In this document: one piece after another, positions 52,787 to 61,465 of the stretch
How positions within the stretch are numbered: position 1 is the stretch's first letter
Layout: every line of letters begins with the position of its first letter
NCBI GenBank assembly: GCA_945952585.1
Contig: CAMFII010000004.1
Coordinates: forward strand, 1-64,000
DNA: 64,000 nucleotides
DNA from: an uncultured Rhodobacter sp.
GTDB lineage: Bacteria > Pseudomonadota > Alphaproteobacteria > Rhodobacterales > Rhodobacteraceae
Reading direction: 5' to 3'
Made by a program: the position numbers and the translations under genes
The notes under the pieces: model-generated
Seen by the model: the letters and a program-made list of their open reading frames with translations, nothing else
What the model was told of the DNA's origin: nothing
Database searches by the model: none

Positions 52787-53959
52787 TCAGAGCGCCGCGA
52801 GGCGGCGGAACATCTCGGCGATTCCGGTCGCGTCGATATTGGCGAAGGCGATGCGCAACTGGCGCTTGCCTTCGGGATGGCTCTCGGGCTGGAACATCGT
52901 GCCGGGCAGCATCAGGATCGCCGCGTCATGGACCATCCGTTTGGCCAGGGCATCCGAGGCCTCGGGGAAGGGGTGCTCGACATAGGCGAAATAGGCGCCG
53001 CAGCCCAGGAGCTTCCAGTCGGGCAGGGCCGAGAAGCCGGAGATCATCGCCGCGCGGCGGGCCAGGATCTCGTCCCGCTCGCCTGCCACCCATTGGCGGA
53101 GGTTGCGCATGCCCCAGAGCGCGCCGATCTGGCCCAGTTGGCCGGGGCAGATAGCGACGGTGTCGAGGAACTTCTCGACCTCGGCGAGCTGTGTTTCGGC
53201 GGCGACGATTGCGCCGACGCGATGGCCGGTCAGGCGGTAGGCCTTCGAGAAGGAATAGAGGTGGATCAGCGTGCCGGCCCAATCGGGATCGGCAAAGAGG
53301 TCATGCGGCGCGCCCGACCGGCTGTCGAAGTCGCGATAGGTTTCGTCCACGATCAGGGCGATCCCGCGCGACCGGGCCAGCTCGAAGAAGGCGCGGAGCG
53401 TTTCGGCCGGGTATTCGACTCCGCCGGGGTTGTTTGGGCTCACGAGCACGATGGCGCGGGTGCGCGGGGTGATGAGCGACGCAGCACGCTCGGCCTCGGG
53501 GATCAGGCCGGGACCGGCGGGCAGCGGCACGGCGGTGACGCCGGCCATGTCGAGCCACATCTTGTGGTTGAAGTACCAGGGCGTCGGCAGGATCACCTCG
53601 TCGCCGGCGCCGGCCAGTGTCGACAGGACGGCGCAGAAGGCCTGGTTGCAGCCCTGGGTGATCGCGACCTGCGTGGGCCGGATCGCGCCACCATAGCTTG
53701 CCGACCATTGGCTGGCGATTTCCTCGCGCAGCGCGGGCAGGCCAAGGACCGGGCCGTAAAGATGCGCCGCCGGGTCGTTCAGCGCGGCCTCGGCGATGGC
53801 CTGGCGCAGCGCGAGGGGCGGGGGATCGACCGGGGCCGCCTGGCTCACGTTGATGAGCGGGCGGTCGGGCGAGAACCGCGCCTCGGCGATCCAGCGGCGG
53901 GCCTCCATCACCGGGGGCGGTTCGGTCGCGGCCATTGCCGGGTTCAGGGGCAGGGTCAT
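52787..53959 (-). CDS. Class I/II aminotransferase
   Basis: A 390-residue PLP enzyme. VAITQGCNQAFCAVLSTLAG and VLVSPNNPGGVEYP with the Asn contact, then IALIVDETYRDF (PLP-phosphate Asp/Tyr) and YSFSKAYRLTGHRVGAIVA with the Schiff-base Lys, and RIAFANID with the carboxylate Arg. Typical aspartate or aromatic type; the substrate cannot be fixed. ATG 53959 is chosen (MTLPLNPAM). It stands alone between ppiD and the fabI operon. Confidence 0.92.
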   Translation of the reverse strand: MTLPLNPAMAATEPPPVMEARRWIAEARFSPDRPLINVSQAAPVDPPPLALRQAIAEAALNDPAAHLYGPVLGLPALREEIASQWSASYGGAIRPTQVAITQGCNQAFCAVLSTLAGAGDEVILPTPWYFNHKMWLDMAGVTAVPLPAGPGLIPEAERAASLITPRTRAIVLVSPNNPGGVEYPAETLRAFFELARSRGIALIVDETYRDFDSRSGAPHDLFADPDWAGTLIHLYSFSKAYRLTGHRVGAIVAAETQLAEVEKFLDTVAICPGQLGQIGALWGMRNLRQWVAGERDEILARRAAMISGFSALPDWKLLGCGAYFAYVEHPFPEASDALAKRMVHDAAILMLPGTMFQPESHPEGKRQLRIAFANIDATGIAEMFRRLAAL

Positions 53960-54020
53960 GGGGCACCTCGTTGCGCTTGGGCCGGACCCTAGCAAGCGGG
54001 CGGCGGCATCGGAAGGGGGC

Positions 54021-54521
54021 TCAGCCTGCCGGTTGCGGAACCTTCAGCGCCCGGTATTCCCGCCAGACGAGATAGATCATGAAGGCGTCGAAGGCGGTCA
54101 GGACCAGCAGCGCGGGCGAATGGGTATGGGTCCAGTGGTTGAGCTGGTACAGGATGAACCCCGCCAGCATCACCATTGCCGCCGGATAGGCCCAAAGGAT
54201 GCGCCGCGCCAGCAGAAGCACCATCGCCAGCTTCAGCCCGCCATGTGTCATCAGGTAGATGGCGAAGAAATGCTGGGTCTCGATCGAGAAGGCTTCCATG
54301 GCATGGCGGGTCCATGTCGCCATCGGATCGGTCGGGTCTTGCGTCAGCTCGTGATGCGTGAGCCAGGCCACGAAGCGTAGGATGAGCTGGTTTGACGTCA
54401 GCAACAGCCCCAGCCCGGCCAAGGACTCACTGCCGGCAAGCAGGCCCTTGATGACCAGGCTCGCCTCGAACAGCTCGTGCCACAGCCAGGCCAGTCCGCG
54501 CTTGGGGGCCGGCGTTGTCAC
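54021..54521 (-). CDS. DUF2127 family membrane protein
   Basis: A 166-residue protein with four membrane segments, including SLVIKGLLAGSESLAGLGLL and HGGLKLAMVLLLARRILWAY, the DUF2127 pattern (ASLVIKG...GG..K). GTG start at 54521, 5 bp after gpt, so it is the distal gene of the fabI-lysE-gpt unit. Function unknown. Confidence 0.88.
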   Translation of the reverse strand: MTTPAPKRGLAWLWHELFEASLVIKGLLAGSESLAGLGLLLTSNQLILRFVAWLTHHELTQDPTDPMATWTRHAMEAFSIETQHFFAIYLMTHGGLKLAMVLLLARRILWAYPAAMVMLAGFILYQLNHWTHTHSPALLVLTAFDAFMIYLVWREYRALKVPQPAG

Positions 54522-54526
54522 CGCAG

Positions 54527-55030
54527 TCAGTCCGCCCCGCGGAACGGCTGGACATATTGCAGCGCCATGTCCCAGGGAAAGAAGATCCAGGTGTCCTGGC
54601 TGACCTCGGTGATGTAGCTGTCCACCATCGGCTTGCCCGAAGGCTTGGCATAGACGGTTGCGAAATGCGCCTTGGGATAGAGCTTGCGCACGAGGTCGAG
54701 CGTCTTGCCGGTGTCGACCAGGTCGTCGACGATCAGGATGCCCGAGCCGTCGCCCATGAGATCGGCCTGCGGCGCCTTGGTAACCCGAGCCTCGGCCTGC
54801 GACTGGTGCGAGTAGCTTTTGACCGAGATCGTGTCGACCACGCGGATGTCGAGTTCGCGCGCGACGATCATCGCCGGGATCATGCCGCCGCGGGTGATGG
54901 CGACGACAGCCTTCCAGTTGCCATCGTCCGGCCCCTTGCCCTGCATCCGCCAGGCCAGCGCGCGGGCATCGCGGTGGATCTGGTCCCAGCTGACATGGAA
55001 GCCCTTTTCGTGCGGCAGGCGGTCGGTCAT
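54527..55030 (-). CDS. gpt: Xanthine-guanine phosphoribosyltransferase
   Basis: A 167-residue purine-salvage enzyme that joins PRPP with xanthine or guanine. [20 protein letters not shown] and the PRPP loop [19 protein letters not shown] are intact, and DTWIFFPWD near the C-terminus is the base-binding end. GAGGA precedes the ATG at 55030, 10 bp after lysE. Its place after fabI and a transporter appears to be a Rhodobacterales operon. Confidence 0.95.
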   Translation of the reverse strand: MTDRLPHEKGFHVSWDQIHRDARALAWRMQGKGPDDGNWKAVVAITRGGMIPAMIVARELDIRVVDTISVKSYSHQSQAEARVTKAPQADLMGDGSGILIVDDLVDTGKTLDLVRKLYPKAHFATVYAKPSGKPMVDSYITEVSQDTWIFFPWDMALQYVQPFRGAD

Positions 55031-55040
55031 TGGAGTGTCC

Positions 55041-55655
55041 TCAGGTGGCGGCGATCTTGAGGCCGAGCAGGCCGAGCATCACGCCGAAAGTGCGGTCGAT
55101 CCGGGATTTGAGACGCAGGTAGCCCCGGCGCGCGGCAGGCAGCGAGAAAAGCCGCGCGACCAGGATGTTGCAGCCGGCCTCGTTCAGGAAGACGGCAAAA
55201 AGCAGCAGGCCGACCACCCAGAGGGGCGTGCCGGCGGGGACGGTGCCAAGGAAAACGGCGCCGAAGAAGACGGCGGGCTTGGGGTTGGCCAGCTGGGTCG
55301 AGATGCCAAGCCGCAGCGCCGACAGGGCCGAGCGCGGTGTCGCCGCGATCTCGCCCTCGACCATCGGCTCGTCGGCATGACGCCAGAGGCCGATCGCGAT
55401 CCAGACGAGGTAAAGGCCGCCGAGCACCTTCAGCGCCAGAAGCAGCGCGGGCGCCGCCTTGAACAGGAGCGACAGGCCGAACAGGGCCGAGCCGGCCCAG
55501 AACAGCGCGCCAAGGCCGATGCCCACCGCAAGCCACATGCCGGTGCGCAGACCCTCGGTCACGCCGACCCGCGCGGTCATCAGCACGGCGGGTCCGGGCG
55601 AGGCCGCGGCCATCAGGCTCAGCGCCCAGGCGGCAGCGAACCCCGCAAGGGTCAC
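55041..55655 (-). CDS. LysE/RhtB-family translocator
   Basis: A 204-residue amino-acid or metabolite exporter with six hydrophobic segments. The family start [20 protein letters not shown], the central [14 protein letters not shown] and [20 protein letters not shown] are present. The GTG start at 55655 overlaps the fabI stop (GTGA), so translation is coupled; the longer frame to 55856 is antisense-like N-terminal noise. Substrate unknown. Confidence 0.9.
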   Translation of the reverse strand: MTLAGFAAAWALSLMAAASPGPAVLMTARVGVTEGLRTGMWLAVGIGLGALFWAGSALFGLSLLFKAAPALLLALKVLGGLYLVWIAIGLWRHADEPMVEGEIAATPRSALSALRLGISTQLANPKPAVFFGAVFLGTVPAGTPLWVVGLLLFAVFLNEAGCNILVARLFSLPAARRGYLRLKSRIDRTFGVMLGLLGLKIAAT

Positions 55656-56482
55656 TGCGCGGCGTCCTTGCGCCCCGTCACCACGTCGATGTCGGGGGCA
55701 TCGACCGCCTTCATGCCGACGACGTGGTAGCCCGCATCGACATGCAGGACCTCGCCCGTGGTCCCGGAGCCAAGGTCGGACAGCAGATAGAGCGAGGCCT
55801 TGCCGACCTCTTCCTGCGTCACGTTGCGGCGCAGGGGCGAGTTCAGCTCGTTCCACTTCATGATGTAGCGGAAATCGCCGATGCCCGAGGCGGCAAGCGT
55901 CTTGATCGGTCCGGCCGAGATGGCGTTGACGCGGATGTTGTCCTTGCCCAGATCCTCGGCGATGTATTTCACCGAGGTTTCGAGTGCGGCCTTCGCCAGG
56001 CCCATGACGTTGTAATGCGGCATGACCTTCTCGGCGCCGTAATAGGTCAGCGTCAGTAGGCTGCCGCCGTTCGGCATCATCGCCGCGGCGTGGCGGCAGA
56101 CGGCGGTGAAGGAAAAGACCGAGATATCCATCGTCATGCGGAAGTTCGCGGCGGTCGTGTCGACGTAGCGACCGCGCAACTCGTTCTTGTCGGAAAAGCC
56201 GATCGCGTGCACCACGAAGTCGAGCGTGCCCCAGACCTCGCGCAGCCGGGCGAAGAGCGCGTCAAGTGAGGCCTCGTCCGAGACATCGCATTCGACAAGC
56301 TCGGTCGCGCCGATCGAGGCGGCCAGCGGCTCGACCCGCTTTTTCAGCGCCTCGCCCTGATACGAGAAGGCCATCTCGGCGCCGGCATCGGCGCAGGCCT
56401 TGGCGATGCCCCAGGCGATGGACTTGTCGTTCGCCAGCCCCATGATGAGGCCGCGTTTTCCCTTCATAAGTCCGGTTGACAT
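55652..56482 (-). CDS. fabI: Enoyl-[acyl-carrier-protein] reductase (NADH)
   Basis: A 276-residue SDR-type reductase finishing each fatty-acid elongation cycle. GLIMGLANDKSIAWGIAKAC is the FabI nucleotide site, VVHAIGFSDKNELRGRYVDT and the catalytic pair Tyr and Lys in TYYGAEKVMPHYNVMGLAKA are intact, and ISAGPIKTLAASGI is the substrate loop. This is the classical triclosan-sensitive type. ATG 56482 is chosen (MSTGLMKGK). First gene of the leftward unit, divergent from pdxH. Confidence 0.97.
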   Translation of the reverse strand: MSTGLMKGKRGLIMGLANDKSIAWGIAKACADAGAEMAFSYQGEALKKRVEPLAASIGATELVECDVSDEASLDALFARLREVWGTLDFVVHAIGFSDKNELRGRYVDTTAANFRMTMDISVFSFTAVCRHAAAMMPNGGSLLTLTYYGAEKVMPHYNVMGLAKAALETSVKYIAEDLGKDNIRVNAISAGPIKTLAASGIGDFRYIMKWNELNSPLRRNVTQEEVGKASLYLLSDLGSGTTGEVLHVDAGYHVVGMKAVDAPDIDVVTGRKDAAQ

Positions 56483-56591
56483 TCGGCGTCCCTCGCCCAC
56501 CATTCAGATTGAGCCCGAGGTTTAGGCGATCCGCCGAGCCGCATCAAGGGCAGGGCAGGGCGCGTTTGCGCGCCGGTGACGAGGTAACCTA

Positions 56592-57194
56592 GTGGACAGG
56601 ACCGGTATCTTTGCGGGGAATGACCCGTTTGTCTTGGCGCGTGACTGGCTGGCCGAGGCCGAGAAGACCGAACTGAACGATCCGAACGCCATTGCATTGG
56701 CGACGGTCGATCCCTCTGGCATGCCGAATGCCCGAATGGTGCTGCTGAAGGAGGTCGAGGCGGATGCCTTTGTCTTCTATACCAATTACAGCAGCACCAA
56801 GGGGCGGGAGATCGAGGCGGCCGGCAAGGCGGCCTTCGTGATGCACTGGAAATCGCTGCGCCGCCAGATCCGGGTGAGGGGTCTCACCAGCCGCGAGGAA
56901 GGACCCCAGGCGGATGCCTATTATGCATCGCGCTCGCTCAAGAGCCGGCTCGGTGCCTGGGCCTCGCGCCAGTCGCAGCCGCTATCATCACGGACGGCGC
57001 TGATGGCGGAAGTTGCGAAGGTGACGATGGAGCAGGGGCCGAATCCAAAGCGGCCGCCCTTCTGGGGCGGCTTCCGGCTCCATCCGCTGGAAATCGAGTT
57101 CTGGGCGGATGGTGCGTTCAGGTTGCATGACAGGTTTCGCTGGTCCCGTGCTAAGGTGGAGCTACCGTGGGCCGTAGAGCGCCTGAATCCCTAG
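56592..57194 (+). CDS. pdxH: Pyridoxamine/pyridoxine 5'-phosphate oxidase
   Basis: A 200-residue FMN enzyme that makes pyridoxal phosphate. [40 protein letters not shown] and [16 protein letters not shown] bind FMN and substrate; [20 protein letters not shown] and [20 protein letters not shown] are the C-terminal signatures. GTG start at 56592. Divergent from fabI with 109 bp between them. Confidence 0.96.
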   Translation: MDRTGIFAGNDPFVLARDWLAEAEKTELNDPNAIALATVDPSGMPNARMVLLKEVEADAFVFYTNYSSTKGREIEAAGKAAFVMHWKSLRRQIRVRGLTSREEGPQADAYYASRSLKSRLGAWASRQSQPLSSRTALMAEVAKVTMEQGPNPKRPPFWGGFRLHPLEIEFWADGAFRLHDRFRWSRAKVELPWAVERLNP

Positions 57195-57338
57195 ACCTGC
57201 TTTTTTGGACAGGTTCCCGCTCATATTCATTTTTTCGCTTGAAACGCCAAAAGACTTAACGGAAAGACTCGATGGAAAAACCGACAGGCAGGGGAAGTTA
57301 CGCTGAATAATCCGGAAGACACCGGCGCCACGCAGGTC

Positions 57339-57842
57339 ATGCGGGGCCAAGTGAAGTGGTTCGATCCCGTCAAGGGTTTCGGCTTCATCGTAAGCGAGGA
57401 TTGCCCGACGGACATCCTGCTTCATGCCAATGTTCTGCGTAATTTCGGTCAAGGTTCGGTTGCGGATGGTGCAGGGATCACCGTGCGGGTTCAGCGGACG
57501 CATCGCGGCGCGCAGGCGACCGAGGTGATCGAGATCGAACCCCCTGCGACGGGCGGCCATCTGCTTGACGAAGAAGAGGATATCCTGAGCCATAGCGAGT
57601 TGGCTGGACTTCCTCTTGAGCCTGCCCGGGTGAAATGGTTCGACAAGGGCAAGGGCTTCGGCTTTGCCAATGTCTTCGGGCGGGCCGAGGATGTGTTCAT
57701 CCATGTCGAGGTGCTGCGTCGGTCGGGATTCGCCGATCTGCAACCGGGCGAGGCAGTCGCCCTTCGCATCGTCGACGGAAAACGCGGGCGTATGGCGGTT
57801 CAGGTGGTTTCATGGGAAGTCGCGTCACGTCAGGGGTCCTGA
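57339..57842 (+). CDS. Two-domain cold-shock (CSD) protein
   Basis: A 167-residue protein with two cold-shock domains: GQVKWFDPVKGFGFIVSED at residues 3-21 and RVKWFDKGKGFGFANVFG at about 97-114, each with RNP-like aromatic motifs for single-stranded nucleic acids. A coupled acidic linker joins them. The ATG at 57339 is the first standard start, but AGGGGAAG lies 8 bp before an in-frame CTG at 57303 while the ATG has no good site, so translation may begin 12 codons earlier. The stop overlaps the DUF192 gene by 31 bp. Confidence 0.93.
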   Translation: MRGQVKWFDPVKGFGFIVSEDCPTDILLHANVLRNFGQGSVADGAGITVRVQRTHRGAQATEVIEIEPPATGGHLLDEEEDILSHSELAGLPLEPARVKWFDKGKGFGFANVFGRAEDVFIHVEVLRRSGFADLQPGEAVALRIVDGKRGRMAVQVVSWEVASRQGS

Positions 57843-58297
57843 GCGGCGCCATCCTCTCGCTGTCGGTGGTCTCGGCCTGGGCCGGAGAGTGCCGTCCAGA
57901 CCTGCTGGAATGGCGTGGTGACGGCGGCAGCGCCCGCTTCACAGTCGAACTTGCCGAAACCTCCGAGGCCCGCAGCCGCGGCCTGATGTATCGCGAGAGC
58001 CTGCCCCGGTCCGAGGGCATGCTGTTTGTCTATCCGTCGCCCCAGCATGCCAGCTTCTGGATGAAGAACACCCTCATCCCGCTGGACATGATCTTTGCCG
58101 ACGCGGCCGGGCGGGTGACCGTCGTCCATTCCAATGCCGTTCCGGGCGACGAGACACCGATCGACGGTGGCGACGGGGTGCAATTCGTCCTGGAAATCAA
58201 CGGCGGTCTGGCGAAACGCATGGGCATCGCGCCGGGCAGCGAGCTGCGCCATCCTGCGATCGATCAGGCGCAGGCCGCCTGGCCCTGCACCGAATAG
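57812..58297 (+). CDS. DUF192 family exported protein
   Basis: A 161-residue protein with signal peptide (VTSGVLSGAILSLSVVSAWAG) and the DUF192 fold: RSRGLMYRESLPRSEGMLFV, FWMKNTLIPLDMIF and GVQFVLEINGGLAKRMGIAP. Function unknown; conserved in Proteobacteria and here overlapping the cold-shock gene by 31 bp, which suggests co-translation. tRNA-Pro follows 41 bp later. Confidence 0.93.
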   Translation: MGSRVTSGVLSGAILSLSVVSAWAGECRPDLLEWRGDGGSARFTVELAETSEARSRGLMYRESLPRSEGMLFVYPSPQHASFWMKNTLIPLDMIFADAAGRVTVVHSNAVPGDETPIDGGDGVQFVLEINGGLAKRMGIAPGSELRHPAIDQAQAAWPCTE

Positions 58298-58338
58298 CCG
58301 CTTTTCAAACCCCGCCGTCCCGGCTAGGAAGGCCGCGT

Positions 58339-58415
58339 CGGGGCGTAGCGCAGTCTGGTAGCGCGACGGTTTTGGGTACCGTAGGTCGGAAGTTCGAATC
58401 TTCTCGCCCCGACCA
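58339..58415 (+). tRNA. tRNA-Pro (TGG anticodon)
   Basis: A 77-nt cloverleaf with acceptor stem CGGGGCG/CGCCCCG, D arm GCGCAGTCTGGTAGCGC, anticodon stem ACGGT/ACCGT around loop TTTGGGT (anticodon TGG), T loop TTCGAAT, discriminator A and encoded CCA. It is intact, with no duplicated fragment in the window. Confidence 0.97.
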
Positions 58416-58495
58416 CATTCCCTTTGCGTGAATTCGTGCTGATCGGCCCCATCAGTGAAGATCAGGCTTGCGGCATGTCGCTTCAGACCCTTGGG

Positions 58496-58524
58496 GGTCC
58501 GGGGCCGTCGCGAGGCCCCGGACC
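58496..58524. terminator. Strong hairpin between tRNA-Pro and the leftward exported-protein gene
   Basis: GGTCCGGGGCC and GGCCCCGGACC form a perfect 11-bp stem with a 7-nt loop, 81 bp after the tRNA and 19 bp from the stop of the gene ending at 58543. It probably works for the leftward gene and perhaps both ways; no long T-run is seen. Confidence 0.5.
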
Positions 58525-58542
58525 GGGTGTCACGGCAAGCTA

Positions 58543-59316
58543 TCAGGGATAGCAGGGCAAGTAGGGGTAATGCCCGCAATTGGGCGGATAGGCGTAGCCG
58601 GGATAGGCAGTCGCGGCATCCGCCGTCGCCGCCCCCACCGCAGCAGCCGTACCGGCCACGGCCGCGCCCGCCACCGCGGCGCCTGCCACCGCAGCCCCAG
58701 CCGCGGGTGCGGCATACCAGGCACCGTGAACGACCGGGGCGTGCCAGTAGGCGCCTTCGCGCGCAACCGTCGTTCCGCCGACGCCACCGAAATGGGCAAC
58801 CCCGCCGTAAGCGCCGCGCGCGGCGAACCAGTCGATGAACAGCGCCGCCGGGCCACTGTTGCCGATCTCGCCCTGCAGCACCTTGACCTGGAAGCTGAGC
58901 GTATCCCCCTTGAGTTCCGGTTTGGTGAGTTCAACGACGGCATCGTCAACGTCGCCGGGCGTGTCGCTGAGCACCGAGATGGTGGCGTTGGGCGGGTCGA
59001 CCGCGAAGCTGTCCTTGCCCTCGTCCCATTGCTGGATGAACTGGGTGGTCATCACATGACCCGCCGCCCGCACTGGCCTGTCGGCAAAGACGATGGTGGT
59101 CTTGCCGATGCCGGTCAGGGTCAGCACCCCGTCCTTCAACGTTGCCCCGTCCGAGTTGAGAACCGCGAGCGAGGGGACCGGCCCGGTCTCGCTGACCTGG
59201 CCGATGGTCTTTTCCAGCGGCGTATGCGCTGGCTTTTCCTGTGCCTGCGCCGACCCTGTTGCGAGAAATGTGACGGCGAGAGCGGCGAGTGCCGCGAGAC
59301 GCGCGTTACCTGTCAT
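58543..59316 (-). CDS. Exported protein, paralogue of the divergent gene at 59523
   Basis: A 257-residue protein with signal peptide (LAALAALAVTFLATGSAQAQ). A globular domain (IVFADRPVRAAGHVMTTQFI, WDEGKDSFAVDPPNATISVL, LKGDTLSFQVKVLQGEI) matches the whole mature part of the divergent gene. A C-terminal extension is a low-complexity run of Ala/Gly/Val followed by a Pro/Tyr-rich end with two Cys (NCGHYPYLPCYP). ATG 59316 is chosen. The family is not one I can name; surface or envelope location is likely. Confidence 0.75.
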   Translation of the reverse strand: MTGNARLAALAALAVTFLATGSAQAQEKPAHTPLEKTIGQVSETGPVPSLAVLNSDGATLKDGVLTLTGIGKTTIVFADRPVRAAGHVMTTQFIQQWDEGKDSFAVDPPNATISVLSDTPGDVDDAVVELTKPELKGDTLSFQVKVLQGEIGNSGPAALFIDWFAARGAYGGVAHFGGVGGTTVAREGAYWHAPVVHGAWYAAPAAGAAVAGAAVAGAAVAGTAAAVGAATADAATAYPGYAYPPNCGHYPYLPCYP

Positions 59317-59522
59317 TCGGACCTCCTGTTTCGGTCGTTTGTGCCATGCGGCGGGATTGTCGGCCCGGCCCGGTCGAAGGTCAAAGGCCGGTTTTGTCAG
59401 AAGTGCCGCCTTTGCGCGGCTTTTGGCGCGGAAAGGCAAGACCAAAGGCAGCCCTCGTCATATATGGTGCCGCATATGGCCCGGCCGGGATCCGTCCGGC
59501 GGGCAACCATCGAGGAAAACCC

Positions 59523-60083
59523 ATGACCATGACCAACGAAAAGACCGCCGCACGGATGAGCCTGGGCCGCCGTGACCTTCTGGCCGGCGCGACCGCCCTT
59601 GCCTCGGGCATCGCCCTTGCCAGCGCCGTGCGCGCGGAGGATAGCGCGACGTCGGCCGACTTCCTCTTTGTCCAGACCGCCCTGGGAATGACCTATGATC
59701 CGGCGACGAAGCGGATGACCCTGGTCGACGCCAATCCGGTCACCCTGTTCTTCGCCGACCGCCCCGACCGCATCGCCGGCAACATGACGACCGAGCGCTT
59801 CCTGAAGCTCTGGGGCGAAGGCAAGGACAGCTTTCTGTCCGACCCGCCGAACGCCGATGTCAGCATGATCATCGACGGCTCGCTGGCACAGACCGTCGTG
59901 GTCCTGAAGGATCCCCAGTATGACGGAAAGACCCTGTCCTATGCCGTGGAGGGCGTGGACAACGAGATCCCGACCAGCGGCGGACAGGTTTCGGTGTTCA
60001 TCGACGTGATCGGCATGCCACTTACGCCGGTCTCTTATGCCGGCGTGGCGCGCCGCAGTTTCCGCCGCGCCGTGATCTACTGA
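59523..60083 (+). CDS. Tat-type exported protein, paralogue of the divergent gene at 58543
   Basis: A 186-residue protein. SLGRRDLLAGATALASGIAL with the twin-arginine pair suggests Tat export in folded form. The mature part TLFFADRPDRIAGNMTTERF, LWGEGKDSFLSDPPNADVSM and GGQVSVFIDVIG is about the same domain as in the divergent gene, without its low-complexity tail. The 206-bp intergenic region presumably holds both promoters. Function unknown; a secreted pair using different export routes is unusual. Confidence 0.75.
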   Translation: MTMTNEKTAARMSLGRRDLLAGATALASGIALASAVRAEDSATSADFLFVQTALGMTYDPATKRMTLVDANPVTLFFADRPDRIAGNMTTERFLKLWGEGKDSFLSDPPNADVSMIIDGSLAQTVVVLKDPQYDGKTLSYAVEGVDNEIPTSGGQVSVFIDVIGMPLTPVSYAGVARRSFRRAVIY

Positions 60084-60101
60084 TCATACGGAAGGTCTGA
60101 C

Positions 60102-60129
60102 GGGCGCGTCTCCTGCCGGGGGCGCGCCC
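60102..60129. terminator. Hairpin between convergent genes
   Basis: GGGCGCG (60102-60108) and CGCGCCC (60123-60129) form a 7-bp GC stem 18 bp after one stop and just before the other. It is a probable bidirectional terminator without a T-run. Confidence 0.4.
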
Positions 60130-60136
60130 GATTGCG

Positions 60137-61465
60137 CTAGGGCTGCGACTTCAGGATGCGGTAGAGGTTGCGCTCGGAAATGCCCAGAACTTCGGCGACT
60201 TTCCGGCGGTTGCCCGCAAAGCGATCGAGAAGCTCGTCCAGATAGGCATCGCGCAGCGCATCGAGCGAGGGTGGCTCGTCAAAGCGCAGGACAAGGCTAC
60301 CTTCCGCCGTTTCGCCCCGGTCGGGCGGGATTGGCAGGTTAAGGTGCTCCGGGCCGATGACCTCCTGCCCCTGCGACAGGATGATCGAGAGTTCGACCGC
60401 GTTGCGCAGTTCGCGCACGTTCCCAGGCCAGAGATGGGCCGTCAGCGCCCTTAGCGCGGGGTCCGAGAACGACTTGGCGATGCTGCGCTGAAAATCCCGT
60501 TGCTCGAGAAATTGCTGGGCCAGGCCGGGAATGTCGCTTTGCCGGTCCCGCAACGGGGGAATCTCGATCACGAAGGCCGACAGGAACTGCAGAAGCTCGC
60601 TGTCCGGGGCGGCGGCGCGCAATTCGGCGGCGGTCATGGCCGCCGAGAAGATGAAACGCGCGTCGCTTGTGAGCGTCGCCGAGGATCCGACCGGGCGATA
60701 AGCGCGTGTTTCGACGGCGCGCAGCAGGCGCAACTGCATTTCGCGTGACAGGCGTTCGATGCCGGCAAGGTAGAGGGTGCCCCGATCCGCCGCCGCCAGC
60801 AGCCCTTCTTGACGGGCGCCGGCCTGCCAGCTGCCGAACAGTTCCCCCGGATCGAGGCCCGCGTCGCAGTCGACCGAGATGAAGCGGCCGTTGGCGCGCG
60901 CGCTGACGGCGTGGACGATCTGGGCCGCTGTCTCCTTGCCGGTGCCGGGTTCGCCCAGAATCAGGACCGGGGTACTCGCCTGCGCGAACAGCGCGATCAG
61001 CCGGCGAAGCTCGATGATTGCCGCGCTTTCGCCCACCAGACGCGACGAGTCGGTGGTGCCGGCCCGGGCTTGCCAGTAGGCAAGGTCACGGCGCAGTTCC
61101 AGCGTCTCGAAGAAGCGGTGCAAGGTCAGGGTCAGGTTCTGCGGTGTCACCGGCTTGACCAGGTAATCCGCCGCCCCTGCCTGCACGGTACGGACTGCCT
61201 GGTCGATCGAGGCCAACGCCGTCACCACGATGACCGGGCAATATTCCCTGAGCTCGGACAGGAATTCCAGTCCGGCGGTGTCAGGCAGGCCAATGTCCAG
61301 AAGCGCCAGTTCCGGCAGGAAGGACGCCAGTTGGCCGAGGGCCTCGGACCTGCTGCCCGCACCGTGGACCTCGTGGCCAAGCCGCCGGATGTGATCGACC
61401 ATCATCGCGTTCAGGATGGGGTCGTCCTCGATCACCAGGACCCGGTGGGACTGTTCGGCGCTCAT
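60137..61465 (-). CDS. NtrC-family response regulator with degenerate AAA+ domain
   Basis: A 442-residue regulator. The receiver has Asp57 in LALLDIGLPD and Lys104 in YLVKPV, both intact. The AAA+ domain keeps Walker A GEPGTGKE (171-178) and ELFG (208-211), but the sigma-54 contact motif GAFTGA is replaced (GARQEG region), and Walker B LFLDEI reads LYLAGI (231-236), without the acidic pair. The Fis-type HTH (NRRKVAEVLGISERNLYRIL) is intact. It therefore probably does not open sigma-54 promoters and may act as a simple DNA-binding activator or repressor. Start overlaps the kinase stop (ATGA). Confidence 0.9.
   Translation of the reverse strand: MSAEQSHRVLVIEDDPILNAMMVDHIRRLGHEVHGAGSRSEALGQLASFLPELALLDIGLPDTAGLEFLSELREYCPVIVVTALASIDQAVRTVQAGAADYLVKPVTPQNLTLTLHRFFETLELRRDLAYWQARAGTTDSSRLVGESAAIIELRRLIALFAQASTPVLILGEPGTGKETAAQIVHAVSARANGRFISVDCDAGLDPGELFGSWQAGARQEGLLAAADRGTLYLAGIERLSREMQLRLLRAVETRAYRPVGSSATLTSDARFIFSAAMTAAELRAAAPDSELLQFLSAFVIEIPPLRDRQSDIPGLAQQFLEQRDFQRSIAKSFSDPALRALTAHLWPGNVRELRNAVELSIILSQGQEVIGPEHLNLPIPPDRGETAEGSLVLRFDEPPSLDALRDAYLDELLDRFAGNRRKVAEVLGISERNLYRILKSQP

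Noticed and set aside
50319-52985. An 888-codon open frame antisense to trpE and ppiD
   Set aside because: It is the mirror of GC-rich codon use on the other strand; it has no ribosome site and no domain character, while the opposite frames encode recognised proteins.
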